NCBI RefSeq assembly: GCF_000223985.1
Contig: NZ_AFWV01000012.1
Span: 124,001 to 188,000, forward strand
Length of the DNA: 64,000 bases
Source of the DNA: Thiocapsa marina 5811
GTDB lineage: Bacteria; Pseudomonadota; Gammaproteobacteria; Chromatiales; Chromatiaceae
Direction of reading: 5' to 3'
Each line of letters starts with the position of its first letter. The first letter of the stretch is position 1. This document shows, piece after piece, positions 44,039-53,849 of this stretch. Made by a program: the position numbers and the translations under genes. Under the pieces are notes generated by a model. The model was not told where the DNA came from. It made no database searches and worked only from the letters and a program-made list of their open reading frames with translations.

Positions 44039-45748
44039 ATGCCCGTCTGCCCGCTGCGTGCCCTCGACGTTCACAAGAGCTTCAGCGCGGGTGCCCGCAG
44101 CCTGTGCGCGCTGGACGGCGTCAGCCTCGAATTGAGGCCCGGTGTGGTCACCGGGCTGATCGGTCCGGACGGCGCGGGCAAGACCACCTTCATGCGCCTG
44201 GCGGCGGGTCTGCTCGTGCCCGACGCGGGTCGCATCCAGGTCTTGGGTCTGGATGCGAGCGCCGATTCGCTCGCGGTCCAGTCCAGGATCGGGTACATGC
44301 CGCAACGCTTCGGGCTCTACGAGGACCTGAGTGTCCGCGAGAACCTCGACCTCTACGCCGACCTACAAGGCGTGTCCGTCGCCGAGCGTCCTGCCCGGCA
44401 CGAACGCCTGATGGAGATGACGGGGCTCGGCCCGTTCGGGACCCGTCTGGCCGGACAGCTCTCGGGCGGGATGAAGCAGAAGCTGGGCCTGGCCTGCACG
44501 CTCGTGAATCCGCCCCACCTGCTCCTGCTCGACGAGCCGACGGTGGGGGTCGATCCGGTCTCGCGCCGGGAGCTGTGGGCGATCGTCGATCGACTGGTGG
44601 CCGAGGAGGGGATGAGCCTGCTGCTCTCCACCGCTTATCTCGACGAGGCGCAACGCTGTGCCGATGTCGTCCTCATCCATCAGGGGCGCGTCATCGATCA
44701 GGGGCCGCCGGCCCGGTTCAGCGCACCGCTGCGCGGGCGGACCTTCCATGTCACGGGCGCGCCCGACGGGCGGCGGCGTCTTCAGGCGCGCCTGGCCGCA
44801 CGCCCCGGGGTGCTGGATGCCGTCCTGCAGGGCGATGCGGTGCGCGTGGTCATGGCCGAAGGCATCCAGCCCGCGGCCGACGCCTCCGAGGAGTCGGTCC
44901 GATGGGAACCGGTGGAGCCGCGCTTCGCGGATGGCTTCGTCGCCTTGCTGAGCCAGGGTCGCGACCGGATCGCGCTGCCCGAGATTGCGGCGGTGTCCCG
45001 GGCATCGGGCGATGCGATCGTCACGGAGGGGCTCACCCGTCGGTTCGGCGACTTCGTCGCGGTGGATCGCCTGAGCGTGGCGGTGCATGCCGGGGAGGTG
45101 TTCGGCCTGCTCGGCGCCAACGGCGCGGGAAAGACGACGACCTTTCGGATGCTCTGCGGCCTGCTGCCGCCGAGCGAAGGACGGGCGCGGGTGGCCGGGG
45201 TGGATCTGCGGCATGCGCCGGCCGAGGCGCGCGCGCGCATCGGCTACATGTCGCAGCGCTTCTCGCTCTATACCAATCTCTCGGCCACGCAGAATCTCGA
45301 TTTCTTCGCTCGGGCCTATGGACTGCGCGGCGCGCGTGCTCGCGATCGGGTCGCCTGGGCGCTGGATGCCTTCGGGCTCGCGCAGCTCGCCGGGGCGGAG
45401 AGCGGATCCCTGCCGTTGGGTTACAAACAGCGACTGGCGATGGCTGCCGCACTCATGCACGAGCCGGACATCCTCTTCCTCGACGAGCCGACCTCCGGTG
45501 TGGATCCGCTCGCCCGTCGGGAGTTCTGGTCGCGGATCAACGCCCTCGCCGAGGGCGGCGTCACCGTCCTGGTGACCACGCACTTCATGGAAGAGGCCGA
45601 GTATTGCGATCGTCTGGCCGTCATGGCCGCGGGCGAGGTCTTGGCGCTGGGCACCCCGGCCGAGATCAAGGCCCGGGCGGCGACGCCCGAGGTGCCGCGA
45701 CCGGACCTCGAGCAGGCCTTCATCACCCTGATCGAGGCGCATGCCTGA
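44039..45748 (+). CDS. Tandem ABC ATPase (YbhF-like)
   Basis: A 569-residue protein with two ATPase domains. The first has GPDGAGKTT, LSGGMKQKL and LLLLDEPTVGVDP. The second has GANGAGKTT, a degenerate signature LPLGYKQRL and ILFLDEPTSGVDP. Powers the two permeases that follow. The ATG at 44039 was chosen because the frame upstream lies inside the adaptor gene. The last 8 bases overlap the first permease gene. Confidence 0.93.
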   Translation: MPVCPLRALDVHKSFSAGARSLCALDGVSLELRPGVVTGLIGPDGAGKTTFMRLAAGLLVPDAGRIQVLGLDASADSLAVQSRIGYMPQRFGLYEDLSVRENLDLYADLQGVSVAERPARHERLMEMTGLGPFGTRLAGQLSGGMKQKLGLACTLVNPPHLLLLDEPTVGVDPVSRRELWAIVDRLVAEEGMSLLLSTAYLDEAQRCADVVLIHQGRVIDQGPPARFSAPLRGRTFHVTGAPDGRRRLQARLAARPGVLDAVLQGDAVRVVMAEGIQPAADASEESVRWEPVEPRFADGFVALLSQGRDRIALPEIAAVSRASGDAIVTEGLTRRFGDFVAVDRLSVAVHAGEVFGLLGANGAGKTTTFRMLCGLLPPSEGRARVAGVDLRHAPAEARARIGYMSQRFSLYTNLSATQNLDFFARAYGLRGARARDRVAWALDAFGLAQLAGAESGSLPLGYKQRLAMAAALMHEPDILFLDEPTSGVDPLARREFWSRINALAEGGVTVLVTTHFMEEAEYCDRLAVMAAGEVLALGTPAEIKARAATPEVPRPDLEQAFITLIEAHA

Positions 45749-46877
45749 CATGCGCACCCGGCCACGAACCCTGCGTCTGCGCGGCTTGCTGCGCAAGGAG
45801 TCGTTGCAGATCCTGCGCGATCCATCCAGTCTCGCGATCGCCTTCGTATTGCCGGTCTTCTTGCTGCTGCTCTTCGGCTACGGGGTGTCTTTGGACTCCA
45901 AGCATGTCCCGATCGGTCTGGTGATCGAGCAGCCGAGTGCCGAGGCCGCATCCTTCGTCGGGGCCTTTCGGCAGTCGGTCTACTTCGTGCCCCGTCTCTA
46001 TCCGTCACTTCAGGACGGGCGTGCCGCCTTGCGAAACCATGACGTGAACGGGATCGTCGTGCTCGACGGGGATTTCGCCCAACGGCTCAAAGGCGATCGC
46101 GACGCGCCGATCCAGGTCGTCGTCAGCGGCACGGACGCCAACTCGGCGCGACTGCTCGAGGGCTATGTGCAAGGGGTCTGGTCGAGCTGGCTGCAACGCG
46201 AGGCGCAGGCGCGCCGGATCCCGCTGCCGGTGGCCGTCGAGCCGGTGATCCGTATTTGGTTCAATCCGGAGCTGGCCAGTCGCAACTATCTCGTCCCGGG
46301 GTTGCTGGTGGTCAACATGACCCTGGTCGGCGCCTTGTTGACCGCCCTGGTCTTCGCGCGCGAATGGGAGCGCGGCACCTTGGAGGCGCTGATGGTCACG
46401 CCCGTGACCATCGAGGAGATCCTGATCGGGAAGTTGCTGCCCTATTTCGTCCTGGGGATGGGCGGGATGGTGCTGTCCGTGATCATGGCCCTGTTTCTCT
46501 TCGAGGTGCCGATGCGCGGGTCCTTCTGGGTCCTGGCGGTCTGCTCGACCCTCTTCCTGCTGGCCGCGCTGGGCATGGGCCTGCTGATCTCGATCGTGAC
46601 GCGCAATCAATTCGTCGCCGGGATGATCGCCATCCTGGCGACCTTCCTGCCGGCCTTTCTGCTCTCGGGTTTCCTCTTCGATATCGGCAGCATGCCGCCC
46701 CTGGTGCAGGCGATCACCCACATCGTCGCCGCGCGCTATTTCGTGGCCATCCTGCAGAGCCTCTTCCTCGCCGGGGATATCTGGACGCTGATCCTGCCCA
46801 ACGCCGCGGCGCTCGCCCTGATGGCGGCCTTCTTCCTCGGGCTGAGCCGCCGTCTGCTGCGCAAGCGGCTCGAGTAG
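45741..46877 (+). CDS. ABC-2 type permease 1 (YbhS-like)
   Basis: A 378-residue inner-membrane permease. One helix at the N-terminus (IAFVLPVFLLLLFGYGVSL), a large periplasmic domain (~45-170), and five helices in the second half, with FAREWERGTLEALMVTPV, the ABC-2 coupling motif. Pairs with the next permease to export drugs or other amphiphilic compounds. The substrate is unknown. Confidence 0.93.
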   Translation: MPDMRTRPRTLRLRGLLRKESLQILRDPSSLAIAFVLPVFLLLLFGYGVSLDSKHVPIGLVIEQPSAEAASFVGAFRQSVYFVPRLYPSLQDGRAALRNHDVNGIVVLDGDFAQRLKGDRDAPIQVVVSGTDANSARLLEGYVQGVWSSWLQREAQARRIPLPVAVEPVIRIWFNPELASRNYLVPGLLVVNMTLVGALLTALVFAREWERGTLEALMVTPVTIEEILIGKLLPYFVLGMGGMVLSVIMALFLFEVPMRGSFWVLAVCSTLFLLAALGMGLLISIVTRNQFVAGMIAILATFLPAFLLSGFLFDIGSMPPLVQAITHIVAARYFVAILQSLFLAGDIWTLILPNAAALALMAAFFLGLSRRLLRKRLE

Positions 46878-46882
46878 TCGCC

Positions 46883-47992
46883 ATGCTCGCCCGGATCCTC
46901 GCGCTGGCCGTCAAGGAGTTTCTTGTTCTGTTCAAGGACAAGCGCAGCCGTCTGGTGGTCGTGGTACCGCCGCTGATCCAGTTGCTGGTGTTCGGCTATG
47001 CGGCGTCCTTCGATCTGAACGATATTGCCTATGCGCTCTACGATCGCGACGGGGGCTATGCGGCGCGTGATCTGGCGGCGCGCTTCGAGGGCTCGCCGAG
47101 CTTTCGCTCGGTCGGTCGCATCACGCGGCAAGGGCAGATCGCCGAGTGGATCGATGCGCGCAAGGTGTTGCTGGTCATCCAGATCGGGCCGCGCTTCACG
47201 GCCGATCTGCTGGCGGGCACGCCCGCCCCGGTGCAGATCCTGATCGACGGGCGCAACTCCAACAGCGCGCAGATCGTTCAGAACGACGTGAGCCGGATCA
47301 TCGCGGACTTCAATCGGGATTGGACGGCCGCCCGAGGCCTGCAGGGCATGCCCGTGAATCTGATCACGCGGGCCTGGTACAACCCCAACCTCGAGAGTCG
47401 CTGGTTCTTCGTCTCCGGGTTGGTCGGACTCCTGACGCTGGTCGTGACCATGATGGTGACGGCCCTTTCGGTGGCGCGCGAGCGCGAGCAAGGCACCTTC
47501 GATCAACTGCTGGTGACGCCCTTGCGGCCGCTCGAGATCCTCATCGGCAAGGCGACGCCGGGCCTGGTGATCGGTGTCCTGGAGGCGTCCTTGGTCGTGA
47601 CCATTGCGGTGTTCTGGTTCGGCGTGCCCTTGGTCGGCGGTCTCGGCGTGCTCTATACCGGGATTCTGCTGTTCGTGCTGGCGGCCGTCGGGGTCGGGCT
47701 CATGATCTCCTCCTTGGCGGCGACACTCCAGCAGGCGCTGCTGGGCGCCTTCCTCTTTTTGGTCCCGGCGGTGATCCTCTCGGGTTTCGCCACGCCCATC
47801 GCGAACATGCCCGAGGCGGTGCAGATCCTCACCCTCGGCGACCCGCTGCGGTATTACCTGGTCATCCTGCGCAGCGTCTTTCTCGAAGGGGCCGGGTTCG
47901 AGCTCCTGATCGACCAGATGTGGCCGTTGGCGGTGATCGCCGTTCTAACGCTCGCCGCGGCCGGGTGGTTGTTCAGACATCGCATGACCTGA
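46883..47992 (+). CDS. ABC-2 type permease 2 (YbhR-like)
   Basis: A 369-residue permease with the same layout: LVVVVPPLIQLLVFGYAASF, a periplasmic domain with a typical ILIDGRNSNSAQI strand, and SVAREREQGTFDQLLVTPL as the coupling motif. It starts 5 bases after the first permease stop. The last 48 bases overlap the convergent cbiO gene. Confidence 0.93.
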   Translation: MLARILALAVKEFLVLFKDKRSRLVVVVPPLIQLLVFGYAASFDLNDIAYALYDRDGGYAARDLAARFEGSPSFRSVGRITRQGQIAEWIDARKVLLVIQIGPRFTADLLAGTPAPVQILIDGRNSNSAQIVQNDVSRIIADFNRDWTAARGLQGMPVNLITRAWYNPNLESRWFFVSGLVGLLTLVVTMMVTALSVAREREQGTFDQLLVTPLRPLEILIGKATPGLVIGVLEASLVVTIAVFWFGVPLVGGLGVLYTGILLFVLAAVGVGLMISSLAATLQQALLGAFLFLVPAVILSGFATPIANMPEAVQILTLGDPLRYYLVILRSVFLEGAGFELLIDQMWPLAVIAVLTLAAAGWLFRHRMT

Positions 47993-48682
47993 GGATGCCC
48001 GCGAGCTGTCCGGCGGCGGGCCATGCGGCTCGAGCGGTCCGATCGCGCCCTTGTGCAGACGATACTGATGGCTGGTGACCCGGCGTCTGAAACGGGCGTC
48101 GTGCGAGATCAGGATCAGCGCCTGCGGGAGGGTGTCCAGGATCGTCGCCAGGCGTTCCCCGGTCGCCTCGTCCAACCCGTTCCCGGGTTCGTCGAGCAAG
48201 AGGACATCCGGCTCCATCGCCAGGACGGTCGCGAGGCTCACCAGACGTTTCTCGCCGCCGGAGAGCTTGTGCGTCACGCGATCACGCAGGTGCGACAAGC
48301 CCAGGCGTACAAGCGTGCGATCCACGATCTCCAGGACCTCGGCCTTGGACTTGCCCTGGTTGAGCGGTCCGAAGGCGATGTCCTCGGCCACCGTCGGACA
48401 AAAGAGTTGGTCGTCCGGATCTTGGAAGACCAGCCCGGCGCGCCGTCGAACCTCATGGAAATCACGCTCGTGTCTGCGCGGCGTGCCGAATGCGACAACC
48501 GTACCGGCTTGCGGGTGCAGCAGTCCGACCATGATGTGCAGGAGCGTGCTCTTGCCGGCGCCGTTGGGACCGGTCAAGGCGATGCGCTCGCCCGCGTCGA
48601 GCGTCAGGCTCAGTCCGTCCAGGACCGGCGGCCGGCCGGGATAGGCGAAGCGGATCCCGGTCAGCTCAAACAGCGGCGGCAT
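47945..48682 (-). CDS. cbiO: Cobalt/nickel ECF transporter ATPase
   Basis: A 245-residue ATPase with GPNGAGKST (residues ~38-46), Q-loop VFQDPDDQLFCPTVAEDIAFG (the DDQLF motif is typical of CbiO/EcfA), LSGGEKRLV and DVLLLDEPGNGLD. It energises uptake of cobalt (or nickel) for cobalamin made by the neighbouring cob genes. Overlaps cbiQ by 17 bases. The last ~20 residues lie over the end of the opposite permease gene and look unconserved. Confidence 0.92.
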   Translation of the reverse strand: MPPLFELTGIRFAYPGRPPVLDGLSLTLDAGERIALTGPNGAGKSTLLHIMVGLLHPQAGTVVAFGTPRRHERDFHEVRRRAGLVFQDPDDQLFCPTVAEDIAFGPLNQGKSKAEVLEIVDRTLVRLGLSHLRDRVTHKLSGGEKRLVSLATVLAMEPDVLLLDEPGNGLDEATGERLATILDTLPQALILISHDARFRRRVTSHQYRLHKGAIGPLEPHGPPPDSSRASSGHAMSEQPPGRGER

Positions 48683-49439
48683 AGGTCAGATCCATGATCA
48701 GCAGTCCCGTGCAGGCGACGGCGGTAAGCCCGGCAAAGAGCGCGTCGGATCGGCCGTAGGCAAAGTCGTCGAGCAGATGAAAACGACCCTCGAACCCGCG
48801 GCAGCGCATCGCCGCAAGGATGCGCTCGGAGCGCTCGAGGCTGCGCACCAGTAGCATTCCCACGAGATAGCCGATGCTGCGGTAGGTGTGCAGGCTGTTC
48901 GCCGGCCGAAAACCGCGCGCCCGCATGGCGGTGCGCAGGCGGGCATATTCCTCGCCGATGACGCCGATGTAACGCACCGTAAAGAAGAGCAGCTGGACCA
49001 GGTTTGACGGCATCCGCAGGCGCGCCAAGGCGTGTCCGAGCGTGACCGCATCCAGGCTGCCGACCAGGGCCAAGAGGACGAGGACGACGGCGTTGGCCTT
49101 GAGCAGGATCTCGACGGCCTTGATCAGTCCCTCGGCGCTTGCGGTGAATCCGCCCCATTCGAGGATCGGCGTGCCCGGCACGGTCAAGGGCAGCAGCACG
49201 AGGATCATCAGCATGAAGCCGTCCATCGCGGCTATCCGTTGCAGGGTCGGGCGGGCCGGCAGGCGCGCCGCGAGCATCACCGAGAGGGCCAGACCCAGCG
49301 CAGTGAAGAGTGTCGCGAGACCGGATAGCGAGACCACGACCAAGGCGAACAGGGCGGCTGCGATGATGCGCAGACGCGGGTCGAGCGTTCGGAGCGAGCC
49401 GTGCCCGGCCCGATCCGACAAGGCGTCGAGGATGTGCAT
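48666..49439 (-). CDS. cbiQ: Cobalt/nickel ECF transporter transmembrane protein
   Basis: A 257-residue membrane protein with about five to six helices. The EcfT coupling motifs are LRTAMRARGF and ILAAMRCRGFEG, each with the Ala-Arg-Gly pattern. It starts MHILDALSDRAGHGSLRTLDPRLRI, typical of CbiQ. No substrate-binding CbiM or CbiN gene lies within the window, so the pair either uses a distant CbiM or a remote S-component. Confidence 0.92.
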   Translation of the reverse strand: MHILDALSDRAGHGSLRTLDPRLRIIAAALFALVVVSLSGLATLFTALGLALSVMLAARLPARPTLQRIAAMDGFMLMILVLLPLTVPGTPILEWGGFTASAEGLIKAVEILLKANAVVLVLLALVGSLDAVTLGHALARLRMPSNLVQLLFFTVRYIGVIGEEYARLRTAMRARGFRPANSLHTYRSIGYLVGMLLVRSLERSERILAAMRCRGFEGRFHLLDDFAYGRSDALFAGLTAVACTGLLIMDLTYAAAV

Positions 49440-49624
49440 GTTGACCTCGGCGGGGACGCCCGTCTCGGTGGTTGCGGTTCGGCCGAAGACGGATCGGGCT
49501 GCGCCGTCGTGGCGCGCGCCGGAGCCGCGTTCCGGGCGAGCAGTCTAATTGAACCGCCCCGGCACCATCAATGTCGTCCGCTTGTGCGCTTGCACAAAAC
49601 CTACCCCGCTGGCAGATTGGCGCG

Positions 49625-50800
49625 ATGACTGCTCATCGCTTGCCAACTGCCGGACCGCTCGCTTTGAACCCGCCGCCTCTGGAGCACGGCGGGCGTCTGC
49701 GCGAGGCCGCCGCGCGTTACCGCATCCCCTTTCAGGATTGGTTGGATCTCTCGACCGGCATCAATCCCGATGGCTGGCCCGTACCCGAGGTGCCCGGTGC
49801 CGCATGGGCGCGGCTGCCCGAAGAGGATGACGGATTGGAAGAGACCGCCGCGCGGTGTTACGGCGTGCCTGCGCTTCTCCCGGTTGCCGGCTCTCAGGCT
49901 GCGATCCAGACCTTGCCCGAGCTGCGAGTGCCCGGACGTGTCGGGGTGCCGGCGGTCGGCTATCAAGAGCATGCGCAAGCATGGCAACGCGCCGGGCACA
50001 CCTTGGCCCCCCTGGCCGACGGAGTGCCGGGCGGGGACCGCGGCGCGGGTCTCGACGACCTCGATGTCCTGGTCGTGATCAATCCGAACAATCCGACGGG
50101 CAGACGCTGGCCGGTGAGCACCTTGCTCGATTGGCACGCGCGGCTCGCCGCACGCGGCGGCTGGCTTCTCGTGGACGAGGCATTCATGGATACGACCCCG
50201 CGGCACAGCCTCGCCCCTTACACCGACCGACAGGGTTTGATCGTCCTGCGGTCGTTGGGCAAATTCTACGGGCTCGCCGGGGTGCGTGTCGGGTTCGTGC
50301 TCGGCACGGCCGATCTGCGCGAGGCGCTGCGTTCGCGCCTCGGACCCTGGGCACTGAGCGGCCCGGCCCGCCATGTCGCGCGGCTTGCCTTGAGCGATTC
50401 GCCATGGCAGGAGGCGACCCGCGCCTCGTTGCGCCGGGCCTCGGTCCGGCTTGCCGCTCTGCTGTCCGATTATGGCCTCGTGCCGACGGGCGGAACCGAT
50501 CTGTTTCAATGGATCTGCACGGCGGAAGCTCCGGCCATCCAGGATCGACTGGCACGGCAGGGCATCTGGGTGCGGCGATTCGACGCACCCGCGAGTCTTC
50601 GTTTCGGACTGCCGGGTGCCGAGGCGGGTTGGGCGCGGCTCGAGTCGGGGCTGCGGTGTCTGGCTTCGGATGTGCCGGGGGATGGGCCGGGGGATGTGCT
50701 CCGGCAAACAGCCGGCGCGACCGCCGGCATTCGGCCCTTCTCGTCGGTTGCCCCGCCGCTCGCCCCGGCTCCCGTCCCCGTCCCCGGAGATCCGAGATGA
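49625..50800 (+). CDS. cobD: Threonine-phosphate decarboxylase (aminotransferase fold)
   Basis: Makes (R)-1-amino-2-propanol phosphate for the cobalamin nucleotide loop (named CobD in Salmonella, CobC in Pseudomonas). The 391-residue PLP enzyme has [43 protein letters not shown] and the PLP-lysine segment [20 protein letters not shown] ~50-residue Pro/Ala-rich tail follows the domain. Chosen start ATG 49625. The stop overlaps the cobQ start as ATGA, so translation is coupled. Confidence 0.92.
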   Translation: MTAHRLPTAGPLALNPPPLEHGGRLREAAARYRIPFQDWLDLSTGINPDGWPVPEVPGAAWARLPEEDDGLEETAARCYGVPALLPVAGSQAAIQTLPELRVPGRVGVPAVGYQEHAQAWQRAGHTLAPLADGVPGGDRGAGLDDLDVLVVINPNNPTGRRWPVSTLLDWHARLAARGGWLLVDEAFMDTTPRHSLAPYTDRQGLIVLRSLGKFYGLAGVRVGFVLGTADLREALRSRLGPWALSGPARHVARLALSDSPWQEATRASLRRASVRLAALLSDYGLVPTGGTDLFQWICTAEAPAIQDRLARQGIWVRRFDAPASLRFGLPGAEAGWARLESGLRCLASDVPGDGPGDVLRQTAGATAGIRPFSSVAPPLAPAPVPVPGDPR

Positions 50801-52293
50801 CCGCGGCGACCCTCATGGTCCAAGGCACGACCTCGGACGCGGGCAAGAGTGTCCTGGTGGCCGGCCTCTGCCGCTGCTTCAGCCGGAGCGGTATGAAGGT
50901 CGCTCCGTTCAAGCCGCAGAACATGGCCCTGAACAGTGCCGTGACCGCGGACGGCGGCGAGATCGGCCGGGCCCAGGCGGTACAGGCGCAGGCCTGCGGG
51001 CTTGCGCCGAGCGTCGATATGAATCCGGTGCTGCTCAAGCCCAATTCGGACCGCGGTGCTCAGGTCATCATCCAGGGCCGGGCCGTCGGCAACATGGACG
51101 CCGTCGCCTATCACGACTACAAGCGTATCGCCCGCGCGGCCGTGCTGGAGTCACATGCCCGGCTCGGCGCGTCCTTCGAACGGATCGTCGTGGAGGGCGC
51201 GGGCAGTCCGGCCGAGATCAATCTGCGCGAGCACGACATCGCGAACATGGGGTTCGCCGAGGCGGTGGACTGTCCGGTCATCCTGATCGCGGACATCGAT
51301 CGCGGCGGGGTCTTTGCGCACCTGGTCGGCACGCTGGCGTTGCTCGCGCCGAGCGAGCGGGCGAGGGTGGTCGGATTCGTCATCAATCGCTTCCGAGGCG
51401 ATCCTGCGCTCCTGAAGCCGGGTCTGGACTGGCTCGAGCACGAGACCGGCAAGCCGGTGCTCGGCGTCTTGCCCTACCTGCACGGGCTTCATCTGGAGGC
51501 CGAGGACGCCGTCGCCGTGCGCCAGACGGATAAACCGAGCGACGCCCTGCGGGTGATCGTCCCGCGGCTGCCGCGCATCAGCAACCACACCGACCTCGAC
51601 CCACTGCGGCTCCATCCTCGGGTCGACCTGCGCTATGTCTTCGCCGGGGAGGTTCCGCCGCCCGCGGATCTCATCATCCTGCCCGGATCAAAGTCGGTGC
51701 GCTCGGATCTGGATTGGTTGCGCCGCGAGGGCTGGGAGCCCGTGATCGCGCGGCATCTGCGCTATGGCGGCCGGGTGATCGGGATCTGCGGCGGCTTTCA
51801 GATGCTCGGCACTCGGATCCTGGATCCGTCCGGTCTCGAAGGGGATCCGGGCGAGGGGCCGGGTCTTGGTTTGTTGGATGTGGAGACCCGGCTTGCGCCC
51901 GAGAAGACGCTGGCCAACGTCTGCGGTCGGCTCCGGATGGAGGACGCCGCCGTGACGGGATACGAGATCCATGCCGGCCGGACGACCGGTCCGGCGCTTG
52001 AGCATCCGGCCGTGCTCCTGGACGACGTGAAGGGCGAGCGTCCGGACGGTGCGATTTCGGATGACGGACGGATCTTGGGGACCTATCTGCACGGACTCTT
52101 CGAGTCGCCTCCCGCGGCTGCGGCCCTCCTGCGTTGGGCCGGTCTAACCGTGCACGAGACCCCGGACTATCGTGCCGTCCGCGAGGCGGCCCTGGAGCGT
52201 TTGGCCGACAGCATCGAGCAGCATCTCGACCTCCGACACCTCGAGCAGATCCTTTGCGGCTGGGTGCCGGGCAGAGGGACTGGAGCCCCTTGA
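50797..52293 (+). CDS. cobQ: Adenosylcobyric acid synthase (glutamine-hydrolysing)
   Basis: Amidates four side chains of adenosylcobyrinic acid diamide. A 498-residue enzyme with an N-terminal dethiobiotin-synthetase-like domain ([30 protein letters not shown]) and a C-terminal class I glutamine amidotransferase-like domain with nucleophile Cys in [14 protein letters not shown] and His in [10 protein letters not shown]. Usual length. Starts inside the cobD stop codon. Confidence 0.96.
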   Translation: MTAATLMVQGTTSDAGKSVLVAGLCRCFSRSGMKVAPFKPQNMALNSAVTADGGEIGRAQAVQAQACGLAPSVDMNPVLLKPNSDRGAQVIIQGRAVGNMDAVAYHDYKRIARAAVLESHARLGASFERIVVEGAGSPAEINLREHDIANMGFAEAVDCPVILIADIDRGGVFAHLVGTLALLAPSERARVVGFVINRFRGDPALLKPGLDWLEHETGKPVLGVLPYLHGLHLEAEDAVAVRQTDKPSDALRVIVPRLPRISNHTDLDPLRLHPRVDLRYVFAGEVPPPADLIILPGSKSVRSDLDWLRREGWEPVIARHLRYGGRVIGICGGFQMLGTRILDPSGLEGDPGEGPGLGLLDVETRLAPEKTLANVCGRLRMEDAAVTGYEIHAGRTTGPALEHPAVLLDDVKGERPDGAISDDGRILGTYLHGLFESPPAAAALLRWAGLTVHETPDYRAVREAALERLADSIEQHLDLRHLEQILCGWVPGRGTGAP

Positions 52294-52430
52294 AACCGGG
52301 CTGGCTGAGCGTTCCCGCGGCGCGTCGCAATCACCCATGGGGGCAGCACACATCCGGTGACACTTGCGGCCATTACGAACGGTCAGGCCCGATCGGCGAC
52401 GTCGGTTCAGGTCGGCTCGGTGCAGCACGA

Positions 52431-53123
52431 ATGGATATTGCGCTGCCTGTCGATCCGGTGATCGCGATCGCGCGGGGCACCCGTGTCGTGCTCGTCGAGA
52501 TCGATTCGGAAGGCGGTGCACTTGCCGTCCCGGGAGAGGGAGAGGGAGCGGCACAGGACGTGGAACGCAACCTACACGCTGTCGCGCAGTGCCTGAAGGA
52601 CCTCGAAGACGACATCGACCTTCAATTGGAGATCCTGCGACTGCGGGGTTCTGCTTCCCGGACAGGTTCGAACGGTCTCGCCCCGGGGAGCCGACGGATC
52701 TGCGGCGAGGATACGTCGTGCGGGTTCATCCATCAACTCGACAAGCACGGCCTGGACATCGCATTGAGCGCCGGCCGCCACGCGGCCGAGCGTGCCAAGC
52801 TTGCAGGGGTCGGGCGTCTCATTGCCATGGCCCCGTCGTTGTGCACGGCGGCCGCCTGGCAGCTCCCGAGAGCGGGTGCGGATGCAGGGTATGCGGCGCT
52901 CCGCTTGCCCTGTCCCGATCGGTCTCTCCCAGATGCCCTCGCACACGTTGACTTCTATGACGCCTTGCGTTGCCGCGGTCGATCCGAGATCGCTGCATTG
53001 GTCGGCGTTGCGATTGCGGCGGCCCAGATGGGCATCCCGTTCTGTCTACCCGATTCTGCGGGCGGTGTCGCGGCGGAGGCGGCGGTCGGATTGAACCCCG
53101 GCGTGCGCGCTTGGCTCGGGTGA
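52431..53123 (+). CDS. CobT-like protein, possibly truncated
   Basis: A ~230-residue soluble protein. Its last 100 residues (EIAALVGVAIAAAQMGIPFC, AAEAAVGLNPGVRAWL) resemble the C-terminal half of CobT, the nicotinate-nucleotide:dimethylbenzimidazole phosphoribosyltransferase. The earlier part (HAAERAKLAGVGRLIAMAPSL) loosely matches its centre. The catalytic Glu region of CobT is not obvious, and the protein is ~110 residues short. The frame is open farther upstream, so the start is uncertain. It follows cobQ directly, which supports a cobalamin link. The 3' end overlaps the convergent YwaF gene by 78 bases. Confidence 0.5.
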   Translation: MDIALPVDPVIAIARGTRVVLVEIDSEGGALAVPGEGEGAAQDVERNLHAVAQCLKDLEDDIDLQLEILRLRGSASRTGSNGLAPGSRRICGEDTSCGFIHQLDKHGLDIALSAGRHAAERAKLAGVGRLIAMAPSLCTAAAWQLPRAGADAGYAALRLPCPDRSLPDALAHVDFYDALRCRGRSEIAALVGVAIAAAQMGIPFCLPDSAGGVAAEAAVGLNPGVRAWLG

Positions 53124-53849
53124 ACGCGGCGACGGCCGCTTCGCACGTGACCTCGCCGCGATACGATCGGCGATCGGGAACGGCAGGTAATAGACGAAGC
53201 TCGACACCAGCGCCAGTCCGGCCAGGCTCAGGATGTACCAAGGCCACGGGCCGAGAAGATCCATCAGGGAGGCTTGCTCGGGCTTGCTGCAGAGGAAGAG
53301 ATAGTTCGTCCCCAACCAGAGATTGATCGGGGCAACAACGGCCACGACGAGCAGCAAGGCAGCGAGCGATTTGAAGATGGACGAGAGTCTCGGTCTAAAG
53401 CGATAGACCAAGGTGGCATAAAGGACGCCGACGATGACGAGTCCATGCCCGATGAAAAAAGCAATGAAGGTCGGGTCCGGAAATCCCCTCTCCAGATCCG
53501 GCGTCAAGAGTGCCTGCAGGGTCCCGCCCCACGCCCAGAAATAGACGATCTCGTAGGCGGAATACGACCGCGCCGCGAGGGTCCATGCCGTCAGCAGAAC
53601 CGACAGTCCGCAAAGATGCAGCGGCAGCAGGCTGCTCAGGAGCCGATCGTAGTGGTTCGCCAGTAGCCAGATATGGACGCCTTCCTGCAGGATCAAAAGG
53701 GCTGCAATCGCGAGCCCGATTCCATATCGAGTCCTGGTGCGGGTTGCTCTGCGCACCGACAGCGGCAGCCCGATCCCGGCCGCGGCGATCAACAGTATGC
53801 CGATCACGTGCGCCGAACCGAAAAGGACGAGTGGGTCCGTCGTGCTCAT
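53046..53849 (-). CDS. YwaF/TIGR02206-family integral membrane protein
   Basis: A 267-residue protein with seven hydrophobic segments. LILQEGVHIWLLANHYDRLL, LPLHLCGLSVLLTAWTL, IVYFWAWGGTLQALLTPDL and PINLWLGTNYLFLCSKPEQA match the TIGR02206 pattern. Function is unknown. Starts at ATG 53849 with GGAG upstream. The C-terminal ~25 residues lie over the opposite gene and look like random basic sequence. Confidence 0.85.
   Translation of the reverse strand: MSTTDPLVLFGSAHVIGILLIAAAGIGLPLSVRRATRTRTRYGIGLAIAALLILQEGVHIWLLANHYDRLLSSLLPLHLCGLSVLLTAWTLAARSYSAYEIVYFWAWGGTLQALLTPDLERGFPDPTFIAFFIGHGLVIVGVLYATLVYRFRPRLSSIFKSLAALLLVVAVVAPINLWLGTNYLFLCSKPEQASLMDLLGPWPWYILSLAGLALVSSFVYYLPFPIADRIAARSRAKRPSPRSPEPSAHAGVQSDRRLRRDTARRIG

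Noticed and set aside
42667-44040. 457-codon minus-strand frame
   Set aside because: Antisense shadow of the HlyD-type adaptor, which has lipoyl and coiled-coil motifs.
49440-49624. Cobalamin riboswitch between cbiQ and cobD
   Set aside because: The context invites it, but no B12-box-like core or stem set could be recognised by eye in the 185 bases.
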